DNA of 64,000 bases, taken from NCBI GenBank assembly GCA_965225705.1, contig OZ245325.1, forward strand, positions 1,240,001 through 1,304,000. The letters are read 5' to 3'. Made by a program: the position numbers and the translations under genes. Below the pieces are notes generated by a model, which searched no databases, had not been told where the DNA came from, and worked only from the letters and a program-made list of their open reading frames with translations. Of the stretch, positions 27,801 to 36,980 are shown one piece after another. Position 1 is the stretch's first letter, and every line of letters starts with the position of its first letter. The stretch is from G965225705 sp965225705. Lineage in GTDB: Bacteria > Pseudomonadota > Alphaproteobacteria > Caulobacterales > Maricaulaceae.

Positions 27801-30792
27801 TTCCCTCTTTAGCCTGCTCTTTTGTAATAAGTTTTGCTATTTTCCTGACATCAGGAAAAACAGGAAGCTTAGATTCTTTTTCTTCCATGGAGTTTTGAAT
27901 ATTTTCTTCTGTGCTATCCTGTTGTTTCGTCTTAAGACGCCCACTCGAAATATCACCATCTTTGGTCATATGCTCACGCTGACGCACACGTGCTGTCTGA
28001 TCCGTTTGACCAAAAGCACGGCTCTCAAGTGCCGTTTGTAACCCCACCCCTTTATCGGCATGTTGAATACGAGCCTTAAGGGTTTTGTCCGTTTGACTAC
28101 CGGCCTTACACCCATCTGTGACTGTACAGCGTAAAGGAAAATCTGCACGATGAAGCTCACCTGGTGTCAAATCTACAAAACGGGACTTTGGATCCCCGGC
28201 AAAACGGGTCTCTGCACCTGAAGGTATGAAGCCTTTCGGGAGTGTAGAGGAATCTATTTTGGCAACACGCAGGCCCGGACGCAGGCCATAAAGGGAATAA
28301 CGCCCCAGGGGATCTGTTTCTACCCAGGATCCATCATCCATCCAGATGCGGGCCCCTGGCACACCGGTTTCTCCCTCATCACGCAGGTCATTACCATTTT
28401 CGTCAAACCAGACAGAACCAAGTATGATAGCCCTGTCAGAAAAAAGCCCCGTATCAGAAATGCGAACCTCCGCCATGCTTTTTGGAGAGACAATATCCCC
28501 TCCTCCGGATCTTTTTCCAACAGCAACAGCTATATTACGATTAAGACCCGCACGGGCTGAGGCCCCAATGTGCATCACATAGGTAAGTTTTAACTCAGAT
28601 TGTCCTTTTAAAGGACCAAGAGACCAGGAAAGAGCTCCCGCCTGTTTGCTCACAGGATCTAAGGGCTTATCTGCCAAACGTGCACTGCCGCTAACATAGC
28701 GAAACCCAAAAGGTGGCTGGTCCGTAAGTGTCACACTCTCAAAAGACCCCTGAGAGGGATTACGAACCGTTAATGTATAAGTTAAGAAATCACCTTTTTC
28801 AGCCGTGCTCTGATCCACAGTTTTATCAACAAAAATCTTGCCCGGTGGCTGTATTTGTATCTTATCTAAAGGAATATCATAAACCAAAAAGGGATTACTG
28901 CCTTCAATATTAAAAAGCCCTGTATTTTGAACATTCCCAAAACCATTGCGCCCATAAGAAGGATCACTCACCTCAAAAAAGGCCTGAAAAACATTTGGAG
29001 CCAGTTTGCTTGGAAAGGTATAAGTCTGAGAGGAGAGGACTTCTATATAATATTTCCCTTTGGCAAGACGAGGGATATGGAAAGCCCCATCATCTCCCGT
29101 TATTTGCAGAGGATAGTCCTCACCAGCAGGATCTTTCGCAGGCAAACCATTGTCCTGCATAATTCTTAACTGTACGCCAGAAACAGGATCTAAAGAAACA
29201 GAATCAAAGACAATCGCCAAAGGATCAACAAGCGCAGTATCCCTGATGAAAGTTTTAAGACCAGGATCAAGCAGAGAAACACCCAGTCTGTCATCACCAG
29301 CAGACTTTAAAACACAGGATCCGGATGTTGCAGAACGACACTCACCGCCCTTCCCACTTTCTGTTGTAGAGAGTTTTATAGGTAAAAGGGAACGAAATAT
29401 CCCCGTATTAGGTCCTGTCTCTACCAGTTCAACATAAAGTGTATCATTTGTTTTAACAGATCGAACAAGGACACGAATAGGAGCCCCATCATATGTTGTA
29501 TCTGGCTTTGAAGAATCCTGGTTTAGAGTGTTGGAGGTAACTTCAAGATAGACACCATCCCGGACAAGCTGATAACCTTCAAAAGAATCAAGAGGATAAG
29601 AAACTACATCTGCATAATCACTATCCTGAGCAGGGTTTGGAGCCTGTCCCGTCTTCCAAAGAGCAGGAGCTGGCTCTAAAAAGCGAATTTGTGCGGCAGG
29701 CGCATTCTTCTTCCTTAAAGTATTACATGTTTCATTAGAAAAAGCATCAGCTTTACCATCTCCGTCCGTGTCAACAGAAACACGGTTTAAGATTTGGAGC
29801 CCCTGTGTTGCCTTATCTAAGACAAGGACATGAAATGAAAGGCGTGCAGCACCACGATCCACAAGGGTATCTTCCGGAAGAAAAAGGGCTATAGCTTCGG
29901 CCTCTTCCTTCGCTTTGGACCAGACATCAAAACTTTGCCAGCCGTCCTGTGCCGCCCCAACAGGTAAAACCAGAGGCCGGGCCCTGTAGGGTATGGCCTT
30001 TGGCGCTTTTGCACGATCCAGTCTTGTATTTGCAGGAATAGTATCCTTTAAAACAACACCACGTGTTTTAACACCATCAATCTGAACCTCCCTCACACTT
30101 TTTGTCAGTTCAAGTGTATCAAAAAACTGAAGATCATAACTGATGCTATCCTGAGCTTCTATAGGAACAAGACAGGAAGGTGAAGTTGTTTTAACAATAC
30201 GTAAAGGTGCATTAAGTGTTATCGTGACCATGTCTTCACGCGTTTTACTCACAGAAGGTGTTGTCACAGATGTTGCTGTTATCGTGCCCTTAAGGACAAG
30301 TTTTTCAGGAAGGTTGCGTGGAAGATCAACAGAGACAACAAGATGGAGGCTCTGAGACGATTCAAGAAGCTGGGTTTTTTGAACTTCCGGCTCCCCTTCA
30401 TCTACAATACCGTTTTCATTAACATCAAGGTGGATGGAAACATTTTCGAATTTATAAGCTGAACCACCCCCTGCAAGCTCTGGGGTATAGCTTAGGGTAT
30501 AGCTGTCAGCAGTATTACCCATATTACGCAGAAGATGAGGGAAGGATAAACGTTCCCCGGCCTCTGCTTCACGTTTATTATCAACCTCAAGATCAAAGGC
30601 ATAAACAGCCTGTACAATTACAGAAGAGGTTGTTGAGACAGAACGACGACTAACTTTATCTACGGTGTCATAATAAATAGCCTCTGCTGTATTCTGAATC
30701 ACTGTTCCTGCAGGTGTTGCAGCAAAAACAGACGACATACCCAGAGCATAAACCAGCAAAAAGCTGGCTGTAGAAAACATACCGCGTGTCAT
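24802..30792 (-). CDS. Giant multi-domain surface protein with DUF11, SdrD-like and C-terminal barrel regions
   Basis: 1996 residues. Signal peptide at 1-24 (ends SSVFA). An N-terminal module begins TPAGTVIQNTAEAIYY and is shared with the upstream gene product. A CarboxypepD-regulatory-like segment lies near 550-590, a DUF11 repeat near 648 (DKTVDQSTAEKGDFLTYTLT), an SdrD B-like module near 792 (GSVWFDENGNDLRDEGETG), and an invasin/Big-1-like region near 1095. The last 760 or so residues have alternating hydrophobic strands typical of an outer-membrane beta-barrel (YPIYGDSS, YVINYDSGQVDF). The most likely role is a surface-anchored adhesin or stalk. Its biochemical function is unknown. Related DUF11 proteins exist, but this arrangement is not one I can name. 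Confidence 0.8.
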   Translation of the reverse strand: MTRGMFSTASFLLVYALGMSSVFAATPAGTVIQNTAEAIYYDTVDKVSRRSVSTTSSVIVQAVYAFDLEVDNKREAEAGERLSFPHLLRNMGNTADSYTLSYTPELAGGGSAYKFENVSIHLDVNENGIVDEGEPEVQKTQLLESSQSLHLVVSVDLPRNLPEKLVLKGTITATSVTTPSVSKTREDMVTITLNAPLRIVKTTSPSCLVPIEAQDSISYDLQFFDTLELTKSVREVQIDGVKTRGVVLKDTIPANTRLDRAKAPKAIPYRARPLVLPVGAAQDGWQSFDVWSKAKEEAEAIALFLPEDTLVDRGAARLSFHVLVLDKATQGLQILNRVSVDTDGDGKADAFSNETCNTLRKKNAPAAQIRFLEPAPALWKTGQAPNPAQDSDYADVVSYPLDSFEGYQLVRDGVYLEVTSNTLNQDSSKPDTTYDGAPIRVLVRSVKTNDTLYVELVETGPNTGIFRSLLPIKLSTTESGKGGECRSATSGSCVLKSAGDDRLGVSLLDPGLKTFIRDTALVDPLAIVFDSVSLDPVSGVQLRIMQDNGLPAKDPAGEDYPLQITGDDGAFHIPRLAKGKYYIEVLSSQTYTFPSKLAPNVFQAFFEVSDPSYGRNGFGNVQNTGLFNIEGSNPFLVYDIPLDKIQIQPPGKIFVDKTVDQSTAEKGDFLTYTLTVRNPSQGSFESVTLTDQPPFGFRYVSGSARLADKPLDPVSKQAGALSWSLGPLKGQSELKLTYVMHIGASARAGLNRNIAVAVGKRSGGGDIVSPKSMAEVRISDTGLFSDRAIILGSVWFDENGNDLRDEGETGVPGARIWMDDGSWVETDPLGRYSLYGLRPGLRVAKIDSSTLPKGFIPSGAETRFAGDPKSRFVDLTPGELHRADFPLRCTVTDGCKAGSQTDKTLKARIQHADKGVGLQTALESRAFGQTDQTARVRQREHMTKDGDISSGRLKTKQQDSTEENIQNSMEEKESKLPVFPDVRKIAKLITKEQAKEGTWLWPGEGFGDLTLSRDGRFVAIFPSGVQPRLYVNGEVVEKKKLGERLENREQGAQIAAWYGVSLVPGENELEIRGQDSFGNERILAQGTFWAPGQAVALKLHQDSETVPADGKARAKIHVRLLDDHGLPVSGEHNVTLEALGLVFADKDGRPDDPGHQIRLKNGEGIVLVKAPEISKTISLKAFADTGKKADAELRFSSPMRPLIATGVVELEGRQNFRGLKNSLLPPDAQDKYPEKMEVKGRGAVFLKGRIKGDMLLTLSYDSDKHKSDGLFRDIDPDRYYPIYGDSSERGFEAQSRSKLYVRLENEHFSGMYGDFRSDESLRESLGAYRRSLTGVNVRVEKGPASLQAFGARIDRPTRTELIRGRGVALFYSLPGAPLEPGSETLILQTRSKDTPGLVMTERRLNRFTDYVINYDSGQVDFQEPVGAFDDDGNPIFIKASYETRGEVDAYNVIGVRGDVKSKYGRLWANITEDENPDDGKTMGAAGGELNLPGGRVWLEGGWSRNQQDRDGMAAQLGLEYSHKSFKLRGRAALADKNFKNPDAPITAGRREASLSAELALTEKTKARLAGFSSQSEDQKDERHSVGAMVEHHRGPWTFSSGIRWSKIRGTGEATNFPSVLASVRRAGEFWGRSATVGLEVEQDVQDWNRRRAAVFGDVQLTKDTQGYLRYELTDDLPSVTYVPGLTWSQNGQTQGRSVIGLKSRLLPKTDAYGEWRIANALDSRQGEAAYGIRSEWEIMPKLSISPRLEIVNTLDGVKDQDYWAASFAVADRRFENTRTALRIETRQGRKNKYYGMRGGVARRFNNTFSGAIKTDIGYYDENKNDRLQFAFTIGAARRPVDESKTDFLSYYQYRKDDQGENGYDRQAHIVSVHANRRLNEHFTLSGRFASKWQSYKGIRNYDSSIQLIDGRLIWMISDRFDLDVHGGFRLTEWGRSRETLIGLGVSAWVVENLRVTVGYNFTGFKDKDLDPEGLDLQGFYWKLAFKFDEGLFSWLQ

Positions 30793-30938
30793 ATCCCACC
30801 ATTCGTCTTATGAGCGTGTAAGGCTTAACACTCTTTTCGGTTTCAGGGTTTTCTGCCCATCTCACCGCTTATAAGCCACCGCATTTTCTTGGGGGGCGCA
30901 GTATAAAATTCTTTTTACATCACTTTTATGAGATGTTC
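30793..30938 (-). promoter_or_regulatory. Leader between the two giant surface genes
   Basis: 146-nt gap. Reading on the minus strand it contains GGGCAGAAAACCCTGAAACC and a loose hairpin around GTGTAAGGCTTAACAC (30816-30831 in plus-strand sequence). It may be an intercistronic leader or regulatory RNA. It does not match a riboswitch consensus I know. Confidence 0.3.
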
Positions 30939-33900
30939 TTATTCAACCTGCGTTGCAAAACGCACGCTGACGCTTCCTCCTGGTTCAAGCCGACCGTCAG
31001 GAAAGCGTGTTCCCTGTTTCAGAACAAATTTGACCTCACGGTTCAGCATCACTTCTCCCTCATCATCACCAACGGCATCAGAAAGAGTTTGAAAGCTACA
31101 GGCCCCCTTACCTTTACAGAATTTCAGGCTCTTTGCCTGATAGAACGTGAAAGGAGGCGCAGCATCCCGAATTTCAACAAAATCAAGGGCACGTCCCGTT
31201 TTGTTTTCACCCGTAATCTGCCAGACAATACAGGCCCCGGGAGGAGATATGTGTCCCATGGATTGAAAACCTGTCTCTGGTACGCCATCACAGTCTTTAT
31301 CAATAGCAGATGTTTTGATAAGCGTGAGGGAAAGGGTTGTTACAAGGGTTTTATCTGTGTTGCTAAGACCTCCACCTTCGTAAGAGAGGGTGATAAGGCT
31401 ATCATTCCCATCTCCTTCTTTTGCATCAGCCGGTGCCTGAACACGAAGGCTTACCAACCATTGATGCCCGGGTTTAAGAGAAAGGCGTTTTTCTTTATCT
31501 AAGGCAACTTCAAGCTTTTTACCTTCAGACGTTATAAGGTAAATAGAATCGCCCTCTTTCAGGGACTCATAAGGCGTTTCATCCTGTCCATCACCATCTG
31601 TATCAACCAGAATCTGACCTGTCCAGCCAGCTTGTGTGTTGCGGATTGGATCAAAAGCAATTTTCTCCTCCGTATTCCCTTTATTTTCAACAAGGTGGAC
31701 ATAGTCTATTGTACCAGCGGGAGAAATTTGCCCTGTTGAATTTTTTGTTAAGGTAATATCATTTTGCTTTTTAATATCAATAGCTTCAAGTAAAATATCT
31801 GAAACAGAATTTTCCTGAGATTCAACACGGAAAAAAAGTGCATAATCCCCATCACCATCTTTGTTAGAATCCAGTTTTCTGATCTTATTTGTGTCATCAA
31901 TAAGGGCCGCTATATCACTTAATGCCTGATCTGAAGACTCAGGGATAAAAATTTCTGCTGTATATGCAAAGGATTCACCAGGATTAATAACAGGAGTTTG
32001 GGTGATGATATCTCCTTTTGAATCTCTGAACTGTAAAACCCAGCCTGAGGGTAAAGGACCCAGAACACCAGTCTTCCAGCTGCCACCAGACGACAAACGA
32101 TACGTATCTGGTGCTGTTCCGTCATTTTCAATATTAAGGGGAAGTTTTGCTATCTCACCAGGGGTAACCTCTACAGTTCTCACAGACTCTCCACCAGCTT
32201 TAAAAACGTCTTTATTGCTCTTAGAGTCCTTATCACCTTTCGTATCTGCAAGATCCACACCAGAGGGACTAATTGTTAAAAGCTTTAAGGTAATGTTCTC
32301 TTTAGCTCCCTCTTTTTTTGCCTCTGTGTTTTTGGGATCATTTGCAGAAAAAACAAGAAGATCAGAGCTATAACCTGAACCCCCGGCATCACCACTGACA
32401 CCAGGAGGTAGTGTCGCAACCACAGTTATCTGCTTTGTCTCACCGGGCTTAAGCAAGCCTGTATCAGGGAGATAGCGTTGATTGCTATTTAAAAGCTCAC
32501 CTGTCATATCCTTGTTCCAAAAGGAAAATTGTGTCCCTTTTGGAAAATTTCCCATCCCGGTTTCAAGTTCAAAAATATCGGATGCGGTTCCGGTATTCGT
32601 AATATTCACAAGAAAACGTACCTGACTGCCGGAAGGGGCCCCATCAACAAGAACAGTTTTGTTGAGTGTACCGTCATCATCATGACCATCATTAACGCCG
32701 GGGCTTGCAGGCAATTCCTCCACCGCCGTGAGGCCATAAGTTATACCGGGAATAATACGAACCGTGTTCGAGGGAACAGGAGGACCATCAGGTTTGTCAT
32801 CTCCATCTGTTGAGGCCGTGGCATAAGCGGTATTCAGAAGTGTTTGATCCGGAGGTGTTTTAGAATCTATGCTCATGGTATAAACCATAGAAACAGTCGT
32901 GTTGGCAGGCAGAAGATTGTCGTAAGCAAAAACGCCAGAAACAGTTTCAGGGCTTATAAGCCCATCACCATCAAGATCAAGGTTGAAGTCCTGCTCTGTT
33001 GTCTCACTGGCCTTCCCATCCCCATCCAGAGCATCTGCTGAAGGTACACCCGTCAGAGCACCTTCTATAAGTGGTATTTTATCGCCAGTGACATCAGCGG
33101 GATCAACAGAAGCGCCTATACCATTAGCTCTGAAGCTACCCTCAACATAGTTCATACCTTTAGAAAAACCATCAAAAAGAGTCACATGGCGTGCATCTGT
33201 TCCAGTATTGGTTAAGGTAACAGTATAAACAAATTCTCCGGGTTTTGTACCTTCTCTGACCTTTTTATAAACATTGAGAGATGGACCATTGGTGATGGTG
33301 ACCCTGTCATGGTTTGTTGCCTGCTGGCCGTCTGCCCCACCTCCCGGTGTTTCATCTTTGACCACACCATGCGTGGGATCCTGTGCTCTTACTTCAAGAA
33401 TACTATTAAAAACAGAGCCACTGGCAGCAACAGGAAGTTTGGTCATAACAAGAACAGAGGCTGCCTCCCCGGCCTCCAGGGTCAGGGCTTCTCTTTTAAG
33501 GCTAAGGCTTGATGCCAAAAGCTGTTCACCATGATCAACCCTGCCGTTACTGTTGGCGTCATAATAGACTTCCTGAACATCAAAACCTGCTAAACTTCCC
33601 ACTCTTACACCTTCAGTAACCTGAAAAACATAAGAATCCCTTCCATTTCCCCTATTGGTAAGGGTATGAGAAAAATAAACATTTTGTCCTGTCGCAGACT
33701 TTTTGTTGTTGTCACGACTTAAGGAAGCCTCATAGACCTGACGGACTGTAATCACAGCCAGATTAGATTGCGTTGAAAAATCTTTGCCTGTTTTATCTGT
33801 GTACTGAACCAGTGCTTTGTTTTGGATAAGCTGACCTGCCGGCGTACTTGCCTGCACTGACAGTCCGGAAACAAAGGGTAAGCTGAGGGCACAAATCCCC

Positions 33901-33968
33901 AAACCATAGCTGCGAACAGAAAATTTCTGAAACACTGTTTCACATAAACTTTTTATCAGATAATCCAT
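30939..33968 (-). CDS. Large secreted DUF11-type protein with Ca-binding-like repeats
   Basis: About 1009 residues. The ATG at 33968 (MDYLIKSL) has AGGG about 9 nt upstream; a further in-frame ATG at 34034 would add 22 residues. A long signal region runs to about residue 40. The N-terminal module (TPAGQLIQNKALVQYTDKTG, then RGNGRDSYVFQ) parallels that of the downstream protein. Asp/Gly-rich loops like thrombospondin/dockerin calcium motifs occur at about 137 (DANSNGRVDHGE), 329 (DLDGDGLISPE), 789 (DTDGDGQDE) and 890 (DKDCDGVPE). No barrel or LPXTG-like anchor is visible at the C-terminus. Probably secreted, perhaps held by the adjacent barrel protein. Function unknown. Confidence 0.8.
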   Translation of the reverse strand: MDYLIKSLCETVFQKFSVRSYGLGICALSLPFVSGLSVQASTPAGQLIQNKALVQYTDKTGKDFSTQSNLAVITVRQVYEASLSRDNNKKSATGQNVYFSHTLTNRGNGRDSYVFQVTEGVRVGSLAGFDVQEVYYDANSNGRVDHGEQLLASSLSLKREALTLEAGEAASVLVMTKLPVAASGSVFNSILEVRAQDPTHGVVKDETPGGGADGQQATNHDRVTITNGPSLNVYKKVREGTKPGEFVYTVTLTNTGTDARHVTLFDGFSKGMNYVEGSFRANGIGASVDPADVTGDKIPLIEGALTGVPSADALDGDGKASETTEQDFNLDLDGDGLISPETVSGVFAYDNLLPANTTVSMVYTMSIDSKTPPDQTLLNTAYATASTDGDDKPDGPPVPSNTVRIIPGITYGLTAVEELPASPGVNDGHDDDGTLNKTVLVDGAPSGSQVRFLVNITNTGTASDIFELETGMGNFPKGTQFSFWNKDMTGELLNSNQRYLPDTGLLKPGETKQITVVATLPPGVSGDAGGSGYSSDLLVFSANDPKNTEAKKEGAKENITLKLLTISPSGVDLADTKGDKDSKSNKDVFKAGGESVRTVEVTPGEIAKLPLNIENDGTAPDTYRLSSGGSWKTGVLGPLPSGWVLQFRDSKGDIITQTPVINPGESFAYTAEIFIPESSDQALSDIAALIDDTNKIRKLDSNKDGDGDYALFFRVESQENSVSDILLEAIDIKKQNDITLTKNSTGQISPAGTIDYVHLVENKGNTEEKIAFDPIRNTQAGWTGQILVDTDGDGQDETPYESLKEGDSIYLITSEGKKLEVALDKEKRLSLKPGHQWLVSLRVQAPADAKEGDGNDSLITLSYEGGGLSNTDKTLVTTLSLTLIKTSAIDKDCDGVPETGFQSMGHISPPGACIVWQITGENKTGRALDFVEIRDAAPPFTFYQAKSLKFCKGKGACSFQTLSDAVGDDEGEVMLNREVKFVLKQGTRFPDGRLEPGGSVSVRFATQVE

Positions 33969-34485
33969 GATAATAACCCTGGTTAACAAATATGCATACG
34001 TCTTCTTGTAACGGCTTTGTTTTGTGCGAAACACACGCCCAGAGCTAAGAGAAACATCAAGTTATTAAATTAAAACTAACACAAATGAGCATTTATTTTT
34101 ACAAAAATTAAAAATTCCTTTTTCTCCTTTAAAATAAAGAAAAATTGAATCCTGGAGAAAAACACGAACATAGATCAGGGAGTATGTAAGGAACGGGCAT
34201 ACACCTGGGGACACACCTTCCCTCATGATTATTGAAGGCACATACACATGCCACCCTTCTTTTCTTTACGGGAAATATATAAGGCATAAAAAATGCCTTC
34301 AGGCTCTTATATAGGCTTTCTTTGACAACGATACCCTGAAAGGTGTTTCTTCCTTCACCCTTAACCTGTTATCTTTATAAAAGGCTCTGATTGTTATTTT
34401 TTTAAGGTTCTTAACCTCAAATATTATCTTACATGTATAAGGAAGGAAAGGGAGAAGAAAACATGATTTCTTCCCCCCCCTGAAT
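33969..34485. other. Intergenic region upstream of the surface genes
   Basis: About 517 nt between the large secreted protein start and the TonB receptor stop, both minus strand. It likely holds the promoter of the surface operon. I see a short self-complementary stretch AAGGCATAAAAAATGCCTT at 34282-34300, but no credible small gene, RNA or strong terminator. Confidence 0.4.
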
Positions 34486-36909
34486 TTAAAACGTATACCG
34501 CAAACGAAGCTCTACATTACGGCTTTCGCCTGGCATACCGCCTAAAAACATAGCCTTGCTGTAATAGTGTTCATCAAAGATATTTTTGATCACAAGGCTT
34601 ATAGAATAGTTCTCTGCAGTATAATCTATACCTGCATCCCACACGGTATAAGCTGGTACATGGCCATCGGGTATACCAAAACTGCTGGAATTTGTACTAC
34701 GCTCACCTACATAATTAACCCCTAAACTGAACTCTAAAGGGTTAGGGAGAGGCAGACGATCATATGTATAAATCAGCCATGCACTTGCGGCATGCTCCGG
34801 AACTCCCTTTTGTTTTCTATTAAAGCTTGTTGAGTTCGGGTTTTGCCTGTTACGTGGGTCCTGAAGTGTGCCATTGATGTTTAAAAGCCAGTTCTCACCA
34901 AGCCGTGCATTGAGATCTAATTCAACCCCTTTTGTTCTGTCTTCTCCATTATAAAAATACTGTGGAACGGAAATATTATAATCAGGAGACTGAGGGTTAT
35001 CATCATAATCAGGGTTCGAATAGCGTAAATTTGTTCTTTTACTTTCAAAAAAAACAAGTGAAGCTAAAAACTGATCATTGGACGTTTTAAATCTAAAGCC
35101 CAGCTCTGCCGTTTTTGATTCTGAATTAGGTCTATTGTCTTTTGCCCCAACAGTTCCAAGAATAGAATAAGCCGTTTGTCCCTTAGCATAGTTCACAAAA
35201 ACAGCCAGATTATCAAAAGGCCGGTAACTGGCCCCAAGGTTATATGTGAAGCCTTTGTCATCCGTATCATATTGTGGTTGGGCCAGGCCCCTTTGATTCC
35301 GGGCAAGATTTTGATAGGTCTGCTTTACTTTGCTAAAAGCTCCCCCTAAACGTGTCGTGATTCTATCTGTAAGATAGGTGACATTCTGGACACCAATACC
35401 CATAGCACGAACTTTCTTTTTATAATCACGTCGCAATCTTGGCTTATAATCTTCAAAACGTCCTGTTCCCCAGTTGGGGTTACGAATATCAAAAATATAG
35501 GGGACGGTACCACCAGTATCTTTATCATAAATGGACCATTGTGTAAGTTTGATATCCCTGTCTTCAAGATTGGCATTGAGCAAAAACTCATTCTCAATAC
35601 CACGCAGGGACCAGTTCACACGAAGATCAGCAAAATATTGCCATGAACGTTCCTCTGCATGAATTTTACGATATTCCTGGCGGCGTGCTGAAAAAGGGTA
35701 TAGCTTTCCATCAGCCAAAACCGGTGAGCGGGGAGGTCTGTTAATAACACCCTGCCGTTTCCAGTAAACATAATTAAAAGCCCCTGTCTGACGGATAAAC
35801 TTTGTCTTATAATCACGAAACTGAAGCTGTTGTACAAGCTCAGCTCTCTCGCCAAAACGTGTAGTATAATGAAGCTTAATACGGAATTCCTCTCCTTCAT
35901 TGGGTCTGGAAATAGGTGAAATGAGATTACCTTTTCCAAGGTTAAAAGGAAGAACACCATCATCCGGCCTTAACGATCCTGCCAATTGCTTACGTTGATC
36001 TTCTGAAAGTTGAAGCCCCTTTTTAGAAGGGTCATTAACAAGATCTTTCCATGTAACTTCACCAGCTGTTTTGCCACCAACTGAGGCAGAATTGAAAATA
36101 CGAATAGGATCACCAACGGAGTCAATCTGAACAGAGTCCTTAATATAAGCACCTGAAAGAAGGAATTCATTAGATTCATTTAAAAGATACCGTAAGGAAG
36201 CATAAACTTCATTGCGTTCTTTACCAACATCTCTGTAACCATCACTGTTTTGCGTTGCAGCCACAACTCTATAGGCGAGTTTATCTGTGATGGGGCTGGT
36301 GAGATCAAGAGTGAGATTATATGTATTCCACTGCCCAATTGTTCCGGAAATAGCATGATAGGGCTCAAATTGTGGCTTTTTTTCAACAAGGTTAATAATA
36401 CCCCCTGCACTTCCAATGCCATAAAGACCCGTTGCTGGCCCCTTAAGGACCTCAACGCTCTCTACATTGGTTAAAGAACGTGTTGGGTTAAATGTATTCC
36501 CTAATCCCGCACCACCATACATACCATCAAAGGTATAATTTGCACCAAGTCCACGAATGGCAAGGTTATCACCAATACCATAATTGTTACCCGCCTGATT
36601 AAGACCACTCACATTGCGAAGAAGATCCTGCACATCCGTTGCAGCCTGAGAATTAATGAGCTTTTCATCAACCACAACAATGGCCGCAGGGGTCTCTAAG
36701 AGAGACATGTTAGATTTTGTGGCCAGTTTTGAATGCGTCACCAGTTTGTTATGGCGCCCATAAACTGTAATAATGTCTTTTTCCCTGTTTTCCTGGGTCT
36801 TTTCCGAGGTTTTTGACTCACGCTCTGAATCTTGTGATTGTGCAAAAACAGGCATCGGTGTTAAAGCAAAAGAACACATCAAAAAGGGAACATAGTGGAT
36901 CTTAAACAT
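34486..36909 (-). CDS. TonB-dependent siderophore receptor
   Basis: About 807 residues, an outer-membrane ferric-siderophore importer of the FpvA/FhuE class. The signal peptide MFKIHYVPFLMCSFALTPMP ends at VFAQ. A TonB-box-like IITVYGR follows, then the plug domain (TPAAIVVVDEKLI, DLLRNVSGLNQ, LAIRGLGANYTFDGM). The 22-strand barrel ends in Phe (RYTF), as usual. The ATG at 36909 has GGAG 12 nt upstream; a GTG at 36951 would lengthen the N-terminus before the signal peptide. A Fur-box-like palindrome lies 52-71 nt upstream of the ATG. The siderophore itself is not inferable; no synthesis genes are nearby. Confidence 0.93.
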   Translation of the reverse strand: MFKIHYVPFLMCSFALTPMPVFAQSQDSERESKTSEKTQENREKDIITVYGRHNKLVTHSKLATKSNMSLLETPAAIVVVDEKLINSQAATDVQDLLRNVSGLNQAGNNYGIGDNLAIRGLGANYTFDGMYGGAGLGNTFNPTRSLTNVESVEVLKGPATGLYGIGSAGGIINLVEKKPQFEPYHAISGTIGQWNTYNLTLDLTSPITDKLAYRVVAATQNSDGYRDVGKERNEVYASLRYLLNESNEFLLSGAYIKDSVQIDSVGDPIRIFNSASVGGKTAGEVTWKDLVNDPSKKGLQLSEDQRKQLAGSLRPDDGVLPFNLGKGNLISPISRPNEGEEFRIKLHYTTRFGERAELVQQLQFRDYKTKFIRQTGAFNYVYWKRQGVINRPPRSPVLADGKLYPFSARRQEYRKIHAEERSWQYFADLRVNWSLRGIENEFLLNANLEDRDIKLTQWSIYDKDTGGTVPYIFDIRNPNWGTGRFEDYKPRLRRDYKKKVRAMGIGVQNVTYLTDRITTRLGGAFSKVKQTYQNLARNQRGLAQPQYDTDDKGFTYNLGASYRPFDNLAVFVNYAKGQTAYSILGTVGAKDNRPNSESKTAELGFRFKTSNDQFLASLVFFESKRTNLRYSNPDYDDNPQSPDYNISVPQYFYNGEDRTKGVELDLNARLGENWLLNINGTLQDPRNRQNPNSTSFNRKQKGVPEHAASAWLIYTYDRLPLPNPLEFSLGVNYVGERSTNSSSFGIPDGHVPAYTVWDAGIDYTAENYSISLVIKNIFDEHYYSKAMFLGGMPGESRNVELRLRYTF

Positions 36910-36960
36910 GATATAAAAAAGCTCCAGAAATACGTGATATCTATTTTTCACTAAAGGTTA

Positions 36961-36980
36961 ATAATAAGAATGATTATTAT
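36961..36980. promoter_or_regulatory. Fur-box-like operator of the TonB receptor gene
   Basis: ATAATAAGAATGATTATTAT is a near-perfect 7+6+7 palindrome resembling the Fur consensus GATAATGATAATCATTATC. It lies immediately before the TonB receptor gene, matching expected iron repression. Position and sequence make it convincing, but binding is untested. Confidence 0.7.

Noticed and set aside
30793..30938. c-di-GMP-I riboswitch as an annotation
   Set aside because: Only the first half is superficially similar; the second half consensus is missing, so it is kept only as a low-interest observation.
34282..34300. AAGGCA...TGCCTT hairpin as a terminator
   Set aside because: The A/T run sits in the loop rather than after the stem on either strand.
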